Assembly (NCBI RefSeq): GCF_947492815.1
Contig: NZ_CANLOB010000006.1
Coordinates: 62,001-126,000, forward strand
Length of the DNA: 64,000 nucleotides
DNA from: an uncultured Dokdonia sp.
GTDB taxonomy: Bacteria > Bacteroidota > Bacteroidia > Flavobacteriales > Flavobacteriaceae
Reading direction: 5' to 3'
Below are positions 16,607 to 26,128 of this stretch, in pieces (position 1 is the stretch's first letter; every line of letters begins with the position of its first letter). The notes beneath the pieces were generated by a model that was not told where the DNA came from, ran no database searches, and worked only from the letters and a program-made list of their open reading frames with translations. A program made the translations under genes and the position numbers.

Positions 16607-18175
16607 TTATGATATTAGTGGTAATTTAATGATGAATGTACTTCCTTTTCCCTTCTCACTTTCCACAAAGATTTCTCCTTGATGGTCTTCTACAATCTGT
16701 CTGGCATAGGCTAATCCTAAACCATGACCTTTAACATTGTGAATATTCCCTGAATGTTCACGATAGAATTTTTCAAAAACTTTACGTTGTGCTGCTTTTG
16801 ACATTCCATCTCCTTGATCTTTAATTTTGACATAAATAAAATTCTTTACATTTTCTGTAGAGACATCTATTTTAGGTTCTTCTGTAGAATACTTAACAGC
16901 ATTCTCTAACATATTAACGATCACATTTGTAAAATGTGATTCATTTGCCAAAACTGATGATTTTGGAGCATCTAAATGCATCTCGATATAACCATTGCGA
17001 TCTTCAACAATAAGAGATACATGTTGCACGGCATCTTCTATTATATCATGTAACTTATAACGTTCTTTACGTATATCGAGTTCATTCTTTTCTAATTTTG
17101 AGATACGTAATACATTTTCTACTTGTGCATGCATCCGTTTATTCTCATCTCGTATCATCTTATGATAATAGGATACTTTCTCTGGATTGTTTGATATCTT
17201 AGGGTTCTTAACAGCATCTAATGCTAAATTAATAGTTGCAATAGGTGTCTTAAACTCATGCGTCATATTATTAATAAAATCCGTTTTAATCTGTGAGATT
17301 TGACGTTGTTTATTTAATTGGTGTAAAGCACTTGAATATGCAATTACAATAATTAATGTAAATATGACAGATAGCACAATCATTCCTATTATGGAAGAGA
17401 TTACTATTTTTTTCTCTCCAGGAAATTCAGCGTATAAATAATAATCTGTTTCTCCGTTTTTATCAATAAAAATAGGCGCTTGATAAAATTGGGAAGAGCC
17501 TTCAAATTCAAAGTTTTCTGAACGAACTTTGGTTAAAAGATCGTTATCAAATATTCCAAATTCAAAATCTGTTTCTAGATCTCTTTCTACAAGCTCTAAT
17601 GTCATAATGCGTTGTATCTCTTCTACAGAGGCTCGCTTATGAATAGGCTTTTTGGCTAATACATCACTTATTAGATTCTCATGAGCAACCTTTTCAAAGT
17701 CACTAAGTTTAGATATTTCCTGTATTTTACCTTGACTAGATAGATTTCCATCCAGTGATCCTCTACTCAAAATTTGCCTAGAACTAAGATTAAAATAACG
17801 CTTAAACTCTACGCTATCTAGATTACGATCAAATGCAGGAGCTGACAGTTTAAAATCTTGTTGTAAGATTCCATTACGATATAAAAAAACATCGTTTGTA
17901 ATAGGGTCTTCATTTATAAAGAAATATTCATCAAAGGTCAGATCATCAAGGACTCCTATACTATCTATTAATCGATCTACAGAATAATAATAATCTTTAA
18001 ACTCCCTGTCTTGTATTTTCTCGGCTACTTTTACGACAGCTCTTTTAGCTCTAAAAGAGAATTGCTCTCTTTTTGCTTCAACACTATCTAATATCCAATA
18101 TCCTTGTACAAAAATGATCCCTATCAATGATAGGCTCATAAGTGTAATCAAAGCGTAAAACAGTTTTTTATTCAC
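16607..18175 (-). CDS. Membrane sensor histidine kinase
   Basis: 522 residues. Membrane helices at about 8-28 and 258-281 enclose a 230-residue extracytoplasmic sensor. The HisKA domain has His306 in NNMTHEFKTP, and the HATPase has the N box NMLENAVKYS, G1 DQGDGMS and G2 GHGLGLAYAR. There is no HAMP domain. It pairs with the response regulator that follows. The periplasmic domain has no recognised ligand-binding fold. RprX-like in layout. Confidence 0.93.
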   Translation of the reverse strand: MNKKLFYALITLMSLSLIGIIFVQGYWILDSVEAKREQFSFRAKRAVVKVAEKIQDREFKDYYYSVDRLIDSIGVLDDLTFDEYFFINEDPITNDVFLYRNGILQQDFKLSAPAFDRNLDSVEFKRYFNLSSRQILSRGSLDGNLSSQGKIQEISKLSDFEKVAHENLISDVLAKKPIHKRASVEEIQRIMTLELVERDLETDFEFGIFDNDLLTKVRSENFEFEGSSQFYQAPIFIDKNGETDYYLYAEFPGEKKIVISSIIGMIVLSVIFTLIIVIAYSSALHQLNKQRQISQIKTDFINNMTHEFKTPIATINLALDAVKNPKISNNPEKVSYYHKMIRDENKRMHAQVENVLRISKLEKNELDIRKERYKLHDIIEDAVQHVSLIVEDRNGYIEMHLDAPKSSVLANESHFTNVIVNMLENAVKYSTEEPKIDVSTENVKNFIYVKIKDQGDGMSKAAQRKVFEKFYREHSGNIHNVKGHGLGLAYARQIVEDHQGEIFVESEKGKGSTFIIKLPLIS

Positions 18176-18236
18176 TAATCAAAAGTAATATTTTAACATT
18201 TAGCCGGCTTTCCATTTAACCAAATGTTAACAGCTT

Positions 18237-18830
18237 TTACCAATTACGATTAATTCTTAGAAGTATATGATTGTGAATACGTGATACTTTTTCTTCTGTT
18301 TGCTCAATAAATACATTTTCAATACAGAAATCTGATAATGACATTTTCTTTGCATCATCCCATTGCGCTTTCATACGATCTTTAATTTCTTGTTCAGAAC
18401 TTTGATCACGATCTTTAAGTCGCTCTATACGTATATGCATAGGTGCAATAACCAATAGCATGAAGTCACATTTCTTATATCCATCATTTTCAAAAAGTAT
18501 TGCAGCTTCTTTAATAACGTATGGACTATCTTGTTGCTCATACCAGCGCTGAAAGTGTTTTGCTACTCTAGGGTGTATAATAGCATTTAGTCGTGCTAAC
18601 AGATATTTATCCTTAAATACCTTTGATGCTATATACGCTCTATTAGGTTTGTCTTTGATATAGGCGTTCTCCCCTAGTAATTGAATGATTTCAGAACGAA
18701 TCTCTGGGGAAATAACCATGAGATGTTTGGCTTCATTATCTGCTATATATACAGGAACCCCAAGTTTTTTAAAAAAACCCGCTACTGTTGTTTTCCCACT
18801 ACCAATACCGCCAGTAAGGCCTACAATCAT
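18237..18830 (-). CDS. coaE: Dephospho-CoA kinase
   Basis: 197 residues, the usual family size. The Walker A is GLTGGIGSGKTT at the N-terminus (7-14), then YIADNEAK and HPRVAKHF. It phosphorylates the ribose 3'-OH of dephospho-CoA, the last step of CoA synthesis. It lies between YbbR and the kinase/regulator pair on the same strand. The 262-bp gap behind it (18831-19092) is AT-rich with one short hairpin (CCTGA/TCAGG) and no gene. Confidence 0.95.
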   Translation of the reverse strand: MIVGLTGGIGSGKTTVAGFFKKLGVPVYIADNEAKHLMVISPEIRSEIIQLLGENAYIKDKPNRAYIASKVFKDKYLLARLNAIIHPRVAKHFQRWYEQQDSPYVIKEAAILFENDGYKKCDFMLLVIAPMHIRIERLKDRDQSSEQEIKDRMKAQWDDAKKMSLSDFCIENVFIEQTEEKVSRIHNHILLRINRNW

Positions 18831-19092
18831 ACTATATTATAATTAATCACTTATTAAGTAACCTGAAATAATAATCAGGCTTTCTGTCATTAAATCAATA
18901 GGATACATTAGAAGATCTATGATACTACATGTACATAACAAAATGTCATATTTTATGGTGTACGTATACTTCATTACGAAGTTCTAACACATACTGTTGG
19001 TTAAAATTAACAATAAAAATGATACTTTGTTTAACTTTTATATAGAAAAACACTTCAAAACCTATAAAAATAAGAAAATAGGTTAAACAAAA

Positions 19093-20043
19093 TCAATTCA
19101 CTACAATATATTTTATCTGTTTGGTAGCGAGTCTTATGTTTTTTGCTGACTTTGAAGATCTTCTGACAGTAAGTGCAATAAAATCATCTTCTACATTTCG
19201 ATTTTTAAAATCACAAACCACTTCAAAATCATTAGACGTAATAGACTCATAGGCATCTATAGGTACTGTAAAATAAACATCTACCGTTTTAGGAAAGATC
19301 TTAACAGCAGTGCCTCCTGCATTGATTAATTTTACAGGAATACTGAAAGAGCCTTCTGTAAACTTTGCCACTCCCTGAGTATATGTAATTGCATAGGAAG
19401 ATAGTCTTACCTCTTCATGTAATGCCAAGGAATCTATAGATAATGTTACTGCTATATTTTCAGATACTTCAGCTATATTTTTAGGAACTGTCTGTACACT
19501 TGTAATGGTATCTATATAAGCTTTAGGACCAACTATACGAACCGTAGCAGGTTCTAAAGCGGCCTTTCCATTTGGTCCATATCCTGTTTTATATTGTGTT
19601 ACAACAGAAGATTTTACAGGTATATCTTTACTTGCTAATGAATCTATTTGAATCGCAACTTGCTGTGGACTAATGGCTGTTACCTCAGAGACACCAGAAA
19701 AAGCATTGGCTATTTCTAAAGGGTGTCCTTCAGGAATATATCTGTATTGCTTGTTTGATGTTTTCTCTAACTGATTAAAATCAATAGCAAGTTCAAAATC
19801 TGAAAATTGATTGGATAGTAGTGCAAATCCAGATAAACGTGTAGTCACGTCAAGCGTATTGGGTTGTATCGTACTCACTACTTTATCAATAGGTGTGCTT
19901 ACTACACTCACAGGAAGACTATAGATCTTAGTATAGTCTTTGGAGAGTTTAATTAGAATCGCCAATACTGTTGTAAGCAAGAGAAAAAATAAAAACTCTC
20001 TTACATTAGCTCTTTTAAATGTGATTCCTTTAAAAATAGACAT
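19093..20043 (-). CDS. YbbR-like domain protein
   Basis: 316 residues. There is one N-terminal membrane anchor (about 13-33, EFLFFLLLTTVLAILI) followed by an extracytoplasmic part of YbbR/CdaR-type repeats with paired blocks such as DIPVKSSVVTQYKTGYGPNG and FSIPVKLINAGG. In Firmicutes CdaR regulates a diadenylate cyclase; in Bacteroidetes the role is not established. It starts 9 bp after the glycosyltransferase stop. Confidence 0.85.
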   Translation of the reverse strand: MSIFKGITFKRANVREFLFFLLLTTVLAILIKLSKDYTKIYSLPVSVVSTPIDKVVSTIQPNTLDVTTRLSGFALLSNQFSDFELAIDFNQLEKTSNKQYRYIPEGHPLEIANAFSGVSEVTAISPQQVAIQIDSLASKDIPVKSSVVTQYKTGYGPNGKAALEPATVRIVGPKAYIDTITSVQTVPKNIAEVSENIAVTLSIDSLALHEEVRLSSYAITYTQGVAKFTEGSFSIPVKLINAGGTAVKIFPKTVDVYFTVPIDAYESITSNDFEVVCDFKNRNVEDDFIALTVRRSSKSAKNIRLATKQIKYIVVN

Positions 20044-20052
20044 ACCTCTAAA

Positions 20053-21054
20053 TTACTTAAAAAATAAATGAGGGAATTTTTTTTGTGGTTCTTTCCCTAA
20101 CCATCGCACAGCTATAGTAGATTTCAAAAACCCTGTACCATACCCATAAAACTGTACAATTGTAGCTGCTATTGCCATCACACCAATAGAAATACTTTTA
20201 GTAGTGACCATTGCATGTACACCTATAAGAACGAAATATCCTATCACAGCATATACAAAAACCAGCCACCCAAAAATAGCCATTAGGATACTAAAGAGTA
20301 TTCCTACTAAAAATAAGGTAGGAAACCAATACGTGATTTTTGCCGAACTAGGATGCCAACTATTTAATATAGGACGTACCATACCAAATTTATGTACTTG
20401 CTTATAAAATTTAGACCAAGAGATACGACGTTTATGATATACATAAGCATCTGTTAGTAATCGTGTTTTAAACCCTTTTTCCCATAAGCGTAATACTAAA
20501 TCAGGATCTTCTCCTGGATGGATTTTTCCAAAACCTTGACTTGCTTCAAATGCTTTTTTGGACAATCCCATATTAAAGCTACGTGGTTGAAACGTATTCA
20601 CTTGTTGCTTTCCACCTCGTATACCTCCTGTTGTTAAAAAAGAAGTCATACTATAATTGATAGCCTTTTGTAAGGCCGAAAACGAAGGATGTGCTGCATC
20701 GGGTCCTCCAAAACAATCTACATAATCCATGCGCAAGGCTTCATCCATTACACGTACATATTGTGGTGGTAGTATACAATCAGAATCTAATATGATAAAA
20801 TAATTTCCGGCGGCGCGCTCCATCCCATAATTTCTAGACGGTCCAGGTCCGGAATTAGGTTTTGGTAAATATGTAATCGTTAATCTATCTGTATAAGCAG
20901 CAATTACCGAATCACTAGGTAGTGATGATCCATCTTCTATAATCACAATCTCATACGGTAGTTGTGTGTCTTGACTTACAAAACTATCAAGTAACTCCTT
21001 GATTTCGTCTGGACGATTGTATACAGGTATAATAAATGAATACGATAATTGCAT
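20053..21054 (-). CDS. Glycosyltransferase family 2, membrane-associated
   Basis: 333 residues. The N-terminal GT-A domain has SFIIPVYNRPDEIKELLDSF, VIIEDGSS and DSDCILPP (the DxD site), then GEDPDLVLRLW. Two to three hydrophobic segments at about 235-310 tether it to the inner membrane. It is likely involved in surface glycan or glycolipid synthesis. It is the first gene of the minus-strand run GT2-ybbR-coaE. Confidence 0.87.
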   Translation of the reverse strand: MQLSYSFIIPVYNRPDEIKELLDSFVSQDTQLPYEIVIIEDGSSLPSDSVIAAYTDRLTITYLPKPNSGPGPSRNYGMERAAGNYFIILDSDCILPPQYVRVMDEALRMDYVDCFGGPDAAHPSFSALQKAINYSMTSFLTTGGIRGGKQQVNTFQPRSFNMGLSKKAFEASQGFGKIHPGEDPDLVLRLWEKGFKTRLLTDAYVYHKRRISWSKFYKQVHKFGMVRPILNSWHPSSAKITYWFPTLFLVGILFSILMAIFGWLVFVYAVIGYFVLIGVHAMVTTKSISIGVMAIAATIVQFYGYGTGFLKSTIAVRWLGKEPQKKFPHLFFK

Positions 21055-21114
21055 AGCGCAAATATAGGTAATCCACGAATCCCGCTAACGCCTAAAAGAT
21101 GAATTTTCTATTTG

Positions 21115-21331
21115 TTGTATACGCTTTAACGCTTCGCTCTCCCTACGGTCGTAAACCTGCCTACCGGCAGGCAGGTCTCGCAAGCTCGATTTATCATTTC
21201 ATTCTCCCTACGGTCGTGAACCTGCCGGCCGGCAGGCAGGTCTCGCAAGCTCGATTTATCATTTCATTCTCCCTACGGTCGTGAACCTGCCTGCCGGCAG
21301 GCAGGTCTCACAAGCTCGATTTCGCGAAAGC
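21115..21331. repeat. Composite GC-rich palindromic repeat with three 65-bp tandem units
   Basis: It starts with TATACGCTTTAACGCTTCGC, then has three units (starting 21138, 21203, 21268; period 65). Each unit contains TCTCCCTACGGTCGTGAAC, a near-perfect CCTGCCTGCCGGCAGGCAGG palindrome and TCTCGCAAGCTCGATTT. It ends in TTTCGCGAAAGCG. Related single-copy elements occur at 29139, 39143, 42886, 46267, 51865 and 58795. It is far richer in GC than its surroundings. The open frame across it is an accident of the repeat. Confidence 0.85.
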
Positions 21332-21728
21332 GGAAAAACCTTACCTCAAAAGCAGCTTTTAAAATAGAATCATTTTTTTCTAGAAGGAGAAGTTAGTATG
21401 ATAGAAACAAACTACTCTATTTCACGAAGAGCGTTTAAGTTTCCCCTCTAGAAAGAGGGGATTAAGGGGTGTGTTATTAATACATATCAAAGCAGAAATA
21501 ACTCCCCTCCGCCTGTATCTCGTTCCTTAATACATTCACCTATTTTCATGAAGAGCGGTATTTTTGTTTGGCTTTCGCGAAAGCATAAAAAATAGAGTAA
21601 CACTCTATTTTAGAGTATTACTCTATTTTCGTTCCTTCTTTTTACTTAAAAAGTAGAAGTTTTTTATACCTCCCTCAATCCCTTCTTTCTAGGAGGGAAG
21701 TTAAAAATTATGGTTTCCTCTTTGAGGA
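21332..21728. other. Gene-free stretch with hairpins downstream of fabI
   Basis: It holds a CCCCTCT/AGAGGGG stem (about 21433-21460), a GCTTTCGCGAAAGC copy (21571-21584), and at 21587-21630 four alternating AATAGAGT/ACTCTATT blocks forming two stacked hairpins that may terminate fabI transcription. No coding gene is seen. Confidence 0.6.
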
Positions 21729-22550
21729 TTATTCTTGGTCTTTTACAAAAGCATCCATTACCTCTTTACTTACTCCTGTATTACTGAAACCTCCATCATT
21801 ATAAAGGTTTTGCATGGTTACACGTTTTGTAAGATCTGAAAATAAGGTAACAGTATAATCAGCACAATCTTGTGCCGTTGCATTTCCTAACGGACTCATT
21901 TTTTCTGCAAATGCAATAAATCCATCAAATCCTTTTACGCCTTGTCCTGCTGTTGTTGGTGTAGGTGATTGCGAAATGGTATTGACACGCACATTCTTTT
22001 CTTTTCCAAAATGGTATCCAAAACTACGCGCAATAGATTCTAAAAAGGCTTTATTATCTGCCATGTCATTATAATCTGGAAATACACGTTGTGCTGCCAT
22101 ATAGGTTAAGCCAACAATACTTCCCCACTCGCTCATGGCATCTTTCTTATATAAGGTTTGCATTGTTTTGTGAAAAGAAACAGCACTTACGTCCCATCCT
22201 TTTTCTGTCCATGCATAGTTTTGATCTGTATAGGAACGTCCTTTACGCACATTTACAGACATCCCAATAGAGTGTAGTACAAAATCTAATTTTCCGCCTA
22301 AGATTTCTTGTGCTTTCTCTACTAAGTTTTCAAGATCTTCTATAGAAGTGGCATCGGCAGGAATAATTTCAGAACCTGTTTGTTCTGCTAGTGTATTTAA
22401 TGTTCCCATACGCATTGCAATAGGTGCATTGGTCAATACAAATGTTCCGCCTTCCTCATGTACACGCTCTGCGGTTTTCCATGCTATAGAATTTTCATCT
22501 AATGCTCCAAAAATGATTCCTTTCTTTCCTTTAAGTAAGTTATACGCCAT
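21729..22550 (-). CDS. fabI: Enoyl-[acyl-carrier-protein] reductase (NADH)
   Basis: 273 residues. It is an SDR-type FabI with the divergent nucleotide loop GALDENSIAWKTAERVH, VLHSIGM, and the active-site Tyr-x6-Lys in DYNDMADNKAFLES. It does the last reduction of each fatty-acid elongation cycle. The family's C-terminal GG motif is present (YNDGGFSNTG). It stands alone on the minus strand. Confidence 0.95.
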   Translation of the reverse strand: MAYNLLKGKKGIIFGALDENSIAWKTAERVHEEGGTFVLTNAPIAMRMGTLNTLAEQTGSEIIPADATSIEDLENLVEKAQEILGGKLDFVLHSIGMSVNVRKGRSYTDQNYAWTEKGWDVSAVSFHKTMQTLYKKDAMSEWGSIVGLTYMAAQRVFPDYNDMADNKAFLESIARSFGYHFGKEKNVRVNTISQSPTPTTAGQGVKGFDGFIAFAEKMSPLGNATAQDCADYTVTLFSDLTKRVTMQNLYNDGGFSNTGVSKEVMDAFVKDQE

Positions 22551-22636
22551 TATAATATCGGTTAAAAGTTGATTTCCGTTTTGAAGGACAAATATCGGCG
22601 TTTATTTTTTAATATGTATGAACTACTTTTCGTTTT

Positions 22637-23020
22637 TCATTCTTCTATTTTTTCTAATTGAGATATTTCAAAAACATATCCTTCTATTAACCTTTTATCT
22701 ATTTCTCTAGATGATAAATAGTCAATTTTAAACGCTAAGAATAACTTCCCGTCCAAAATATGATATGTCCCATTACCATATAAATCTGCTATATATCCTA
22801 CAACACCACATGCTCTAGATGTTTTCTCTTTTTTTCGTTGTTCTTTTATCATATAAGGTGAATACCCTCTGTGAAGGATGTATGTAAACTGAAAATCATC
22901 TTTAATAGTAATGTATTGTAATTTATTTGTTGTTATGTAAGTCCCATTTTCTATTTTTTCCTGAGCGTGTATCGTATGGGAGATTAATAACCAACCTATT
23001 AGAAAAGTATATTTTAACAT
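22637..23020 (-). CDS. Secreted hypothetical protein
   Basis: 127 residues. A signal peptide (MLKYTFLIGWLLISHTIHAQ) precedes a short, basic and aromatic mature domain with one Cys. No family is recognised. It lies 86 bp upstream of fabI on the same strand and has no obvious promoter of its own. Confidence 0.65.
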   Translation of the reverse strand: MLKYTFLIGWLLISHTIHAQEKIENGTYITTNKLQYITIKDDFQFTYILHRGYSPYMIKEQRKKEKTSRACGVVGYIADLYGNGTYHILDGKLFLAFKIDYLSSREIDKRLIEGYVFEISQLEKIEE

Positions 23021-23141
23021 CGCGTTCTATATTTGATACGAAAGTAAATTTGACTTTTTACAAATGAAAACGAAAATGAGGCAACCATCATTTCTACAAA
23101 TAGAGAAGGTCGTATGGATTAGTTAAAATAGTTTGTAAAAA

Positions 23142-23177
23142 AAAGAAACCTGCGGTTTAGGGACCACAGGCTTCTTT
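23142..23177 (-). terminator. Intrinsic terminator ending the candidate small RNA
   Basis: On the minus strand a stem with paired CCTG/CAGG and GGT/ACC blocks plus an outer AAAGAA/TTCTTT closes into a run of eight T. Orientation fits a minus-strand transcript coming from the recN side. Confidence 0.75.
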
Positions 23178-23306
23178 ACGAACTTGAGTATAGTACTATA
23201 GTTTAGATACAATAAAACATCCCCATCTTATTATATCAGGGATGAACTAACACATAACACCAAAATCCCCATTTCGAAGTGCGTTAGTTCCCCCCACAAA
23301 TCATGA
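23142..23306 (-). ncRNA. Candidate ~165-nt small RNA between recN and a secreted protein gene
   Basis: A -7 box TATATTTG lies at 23320-23313 on the minus strand, giving a start near 23306; the terminator at 23142-23177 ends it. Inside, GAACTAAC (5') pairs with GTTAGTTC about 40 nt later, forming a stem with a G-rich loop. There is no open frame of note. The alternative is a long recN 3' UTR (258 nt from the recN stop to the terminator). The -33 box is weak. The rest of the 414-bp gap shows nothing further. Confidence 0.45.
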
Positions 23307-23434
23307 ATAGCACAAATATATAAGGTGCCATTACTATTATTTTAAATAGGTACATTGAAAAAAAAAGCGTGTTTTTTACGGATTCTTTTGTGTTGTTTGT
23401 CGGTAAACAGCACAATTTTACGTAAGGTAATGCA

Positions 23435-25087
23435 TTAATTCAGCAAATTACGTGCATGTTCTAGCGCGGCTGTTGTTTGATTATTTCCGCCTAGCATTGC
23501 GGCAATCTCTACAATACGATCATCTGGAGAGAGACGTACAATTTGTGTTCTTGTTTTCTCAGCTTCATCTGTTTTAAAGACTTTGAAATGAGAAGCGCCC
23601 TGTCCTGCTATTTGTGGTAAATGCGTAATACTGATGAGTTGCATGGTATTCCCCATGTCTTTTAAGATAGCTCCCATTTTGACAGCTACTTCCCCACTCA
23701 CTCCTGTATCGATTTCATCAAAAATAAGGGTAGGTAATTTTTTATGTCGGCTTAATACTGCTTTGATTGCCAACATTACTCTGGATAATTCTCCTCCAGA
23801 AGCACCTTTTCCTAGTGGTTTTACGTCCATACCTTTATTGGCAGAAAATAAAAACGCTAAGGCATCCTGACCGTTAGACATTAAGTCTTGTAAACGGGTT
23901 ACTTCTATATGCAATTGTGCATTTGGCATTCCGAGTTCTACTAATATCTTTTCGATAGAGGCTTTTAATTTCGGAATGGCTTTGGAACGTTTATCGTGTA
24001 ATTGGGTAGCGATTTTTTGGGCTTCCGCTTTCGCGAAAGCGATCTCTTGCTCAATCACTGCAATTTGATCATCTACGTTTTGTACTTCGAATAACTCGGC
24101 ATCCAGACGTTCACGAACTTCAATAAGTTGTGTCACTGAATCTACCTGATGTTTTTTCATCAAGTTATACAACAACTGAATTCTGTTATTGGTTTTTTCT
24201 AAAGTGAGTGGGTCTGCATCTACGCCACTCGCTAAGTCTGCAAGTTCCTGAGATAGATCATCTACTTCTATAAAAACACTATGTAGTCTACTATATAAGG
24301 CTTCATACTCATTTCCAAAACCACTGATTCTTGATAAAGCTGCTCTTGCTTCAGATAATTGATCTAAAATCCCTACATCATCCTGTCCAAGTTTCTGTTG
24401 TGCCGTGGCAAGATTCTCTTGGATTTCCTCAGCATGACTGAGGGTTTTCAGCGCTGTTTCTAATTGTTCGAACTCCCCTTCTATGAGTTTGGCCTCATCC
24501 AATTCATTAAATAAAAAAGACTGGTAATCAAACTCTAATTGCGCACGCTGTTTCTTCTCTTGGATTTGTTGTAAGTCTACGAGTTTATCCTTCCAGATCG
24601 TATACTGTTGTTGGTATTTTTTACGAAGCGGCAGTGCATTAGCAAAAGTATCTAGTACTTCAAACTGATAGTCATTATGAGTAACATCTAAGGTTTTATG
24701 CTGACTATGGATATCAACCAGTCGTTCTCCTAAGGCGCCTAACTGTGCTAATGTCACAGGGGTATCATTGATAAACGCACGGCTTTTTCCAGATGGTAAA
24801 ATCTCCCGACGGATGATGGTTGCCTCTTCATAATCCAGATCATTCTTTTTAAAAAAGGATTGTAACTGGTAATCGGATACTTCAAAAATCCCTTCGATGA
24901 TACATTTGGACGTCATATCGCCCATACTAGAACTATCGGCGCGTTTCCCTGTAATCAATCCTAATGCTCCTAAGAGTATAGATTTACCCGCACCGGTCTC
25001 ACCTGTAATCACAGTAAACCCATCATTTAGACCTAATTGCGCCTCTTCAATAAGCGCATAGTTTTTTATGGATAAGGATGTAAGCAC
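23435..25087 (-). CDS. recN: DNA repair protein RecN
   Basis: 550 residues from the GTG at 25087, which gives the family N-terminus LTSLSIKNYALIE. An ATG 16 codons upstream (25135) is possible but adds residues not usual in the family. It is an SMC-like ATPase: Walker A GETGAGKS, long coiled-coil arms (about 150-370), signature GASGGELSRVMLAIK and Walker B TLIFDEIDTG. It acts on double-strand breaks with RecA. A GCTTTCGCGAAAGC copy (24027-24040) encodes AFAKA in the coiled coil. Confidence 0.94.
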   Translation of the reverse strand: MLTSLSIKNYALIEEAQLGLNDGFTVITGETGAGKSILLGALGLITGKRADSSSMGDMTSKCIIEGIFEVSDYQLQSFFKKNDLDYEEATIIRREILPSGKSRAFINDTPVTLAQLGALGERLVDIHSQHKTLDVTHNDYQFEVLDTFANALPLRKKYQQQYTIWKDKLVDLQQIQEKKQRAQLEFDYQSFLFNELDEAKLIEGEFEQLETALKTLSHAEEIQENLATAQQKLGQDDVGILDQLSEARAALSRISGFGNEYEALYSRLHSVFIEVDDLSQELADLASGVDADPLTLEKTNNRIQLLYNLMKKHQVDSVTQLIEVRERLDAELFEVQNVDDQIAVIEQEIAFAKAEAQKIATQLHDKRSKAIPKLKASIEKILVELGMPNAQLHIEVTRLQDLMSNGQDALAFLFSANKGMDVKPLGKGASGGELSRVMLAIKAVLSRHKKLPTLIFDEIDTGVSGEVAVKMGAILKDMGNTMQLISITHLPQIAGQGASHFKVFKTDEAEKTRTQIVRLSPDDRIVEIAAMLGGNNQTTAALEHARNLLN

Positions 25088-25136
25088 GTACTCGTTATTT
25101 GAATTGATGGTGTAAAGATAGTGGAGTTTCTCCATA

Positions 25137-25179
25137 TTCCAAATGGAAATTGCAATATAATTTGGAAAAATTCCAAATT
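25137..25179. promoter_or_regulatory. Inverted repeats upstream of recN
   Basis: TTCCA-AA-TGGAA (25137-25148) and a perfect AATTTGGAA-AAA-TTCCAAATT (25159-25179) share the half-site TTCCAAAT/ATTTGGAA. Paired operator-like sites in front of a repair gene suggest a damage-responsive repressor; the regulator is unknown. Confidence 0.45.
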
Positions 25180-25286
25180 TATGGAGTGAATTGTAGTTTT
25201 TGTTTAGATTTATTTAGGTGGATTACGGGAAACCGTAAGGGGAATTGGGGAGGATTTTGGAGATTGGGAAGTATGTATATTAAAAA

Positions 25287-25317
25287 CGTTTACAACCGTT
25301 TTAAACGGGTATAAACG
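25287..25317. repeat. Hairpin at the left border of the accessory block
   Basis: CGTTTA-CAA-CCGTTT-T-AAACGG-GTA-TAAACG folds into two perfect 6-bp stems separated by a symmetric internal loop, then AATTGTTAGC. It stands between recN and the first unrecognised gene and may be a recombination or termination structure. Confidence 0.45.
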
Positions 25318-25415
25318 AATTGTTAGCTATTTAAAAGACTATGAATGTATTGGTTATGATTTTTGTGGTATTTTAGAGGTTGTCATATAAACAAGTTGCC
25401 ACACATTAAAATAAA

Positions 25416-26120
25416 GTGAATAAAACAAAACAAACACCATTAATTGTTCTCAAAGGACTTGAACCATATATTGATAAAGTTGGAGAAAATTTTATAAATG
25501 TTGATTCTGAGAAGGATTTAATTCGGTTTTCTGATATTGATACGGAATCTGAATTCCATTTTCATATTAAGGAATATAGAGTTAAAGGTCAATTTCAAGT
25601 TCTAATAGAATATAATCCACATTCTGAATTAACAACTGACAAAAGAAAATTATGGATACAAGGAACTGAAATCAGCAAATATTTCGATGTTTGGATTAAG
25701 CATTTAAAAATGTATGATACTGTAAAATCCATATTTGAAGACCCAATTATAGAATCATTTAAAGATGATTATTATACAGAATTTGAAATTATTGAAGAAG
25801 AAAAAGATAAACCTTTAAAGCCGAAACAAATTCTGTTATTAGATGCCTATTTTGAAAAGGTCGCAAAAAAATTAGATAAGCATATAACGGAATCTAACTC
25901 TGAGGAAATTGACGAAATAAAAAATGATATTTCAGAATTAAGAGATAATTTATCTAGTAAGACGAAAGTATGGATTGCTAATAAGGTTTGTTGGATTTGG
26001 GCCAAAATGACTAAGCTTGGACCAAAACTTATGAAAGATTTTGTGAATGAAGGAAATAAACAAATAGTTAAAGAAAGTGTTTCACAAATTATTGAATTTG
26101 GAAAAAACCTATTAACCTAA
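25416..26120 (+). CDS. Hypothetical protein, first gene of cassette-like block
   Basis: 234 residues, start GTG at 25416. The first 130 residues are a soluble alpha/beta region; then comes a Glu/Lys-rich, probably coiled-coil stretch (about 145-195) and an amphipathic C-terminus (WIANKVCWIWAKMTKLGPKLMKDF). No signal peptide. I recognise no family. The next gene starts 8 bp later, so the two probably act together. Confidence 0.65.
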   Translation: MNKTKQTPLIVLKGLEPYIDKVGENFINVDSEKDLIRFSDIDTESEFHFHIKEYRVKGQFQVLIEYNPHSELTTDKRKLWIQGTEISKYFDVWIKHLKMYDTVKSIFEDPIIESFKDDYYTEFEIIEEEKDKPLKPKQILLLDAYFEKVAKKLDKHITESNSEEIDEIKNDISELRDNLSSKTKVWIANKVCWIWAKMTKLGPKLMKDFVNEGNKQIVKESVSQIIEFGKNLLT

Positions 26121-26128
26121 AATTAGAA

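Noticed and set aside
21099..21284. 61-aa open frame across the GC-rich repeats
   Set aside because: The peptide is itself repetitive (AYRQAG, PAGRQ) and follows the 65-bp DNA repeat; no coding signal of its own.
21138..21331. Possible CRISPR array
   Set aside because: Only three units, no distinct spacers between repeats, no cas genes; units are wholly repeated.
23142..23306. 6S RNA
   Set aside because: The ends do not pair into the long closing stem with central bubble expected of 6S RNA; kept only as an unassigned candidate small RNA.
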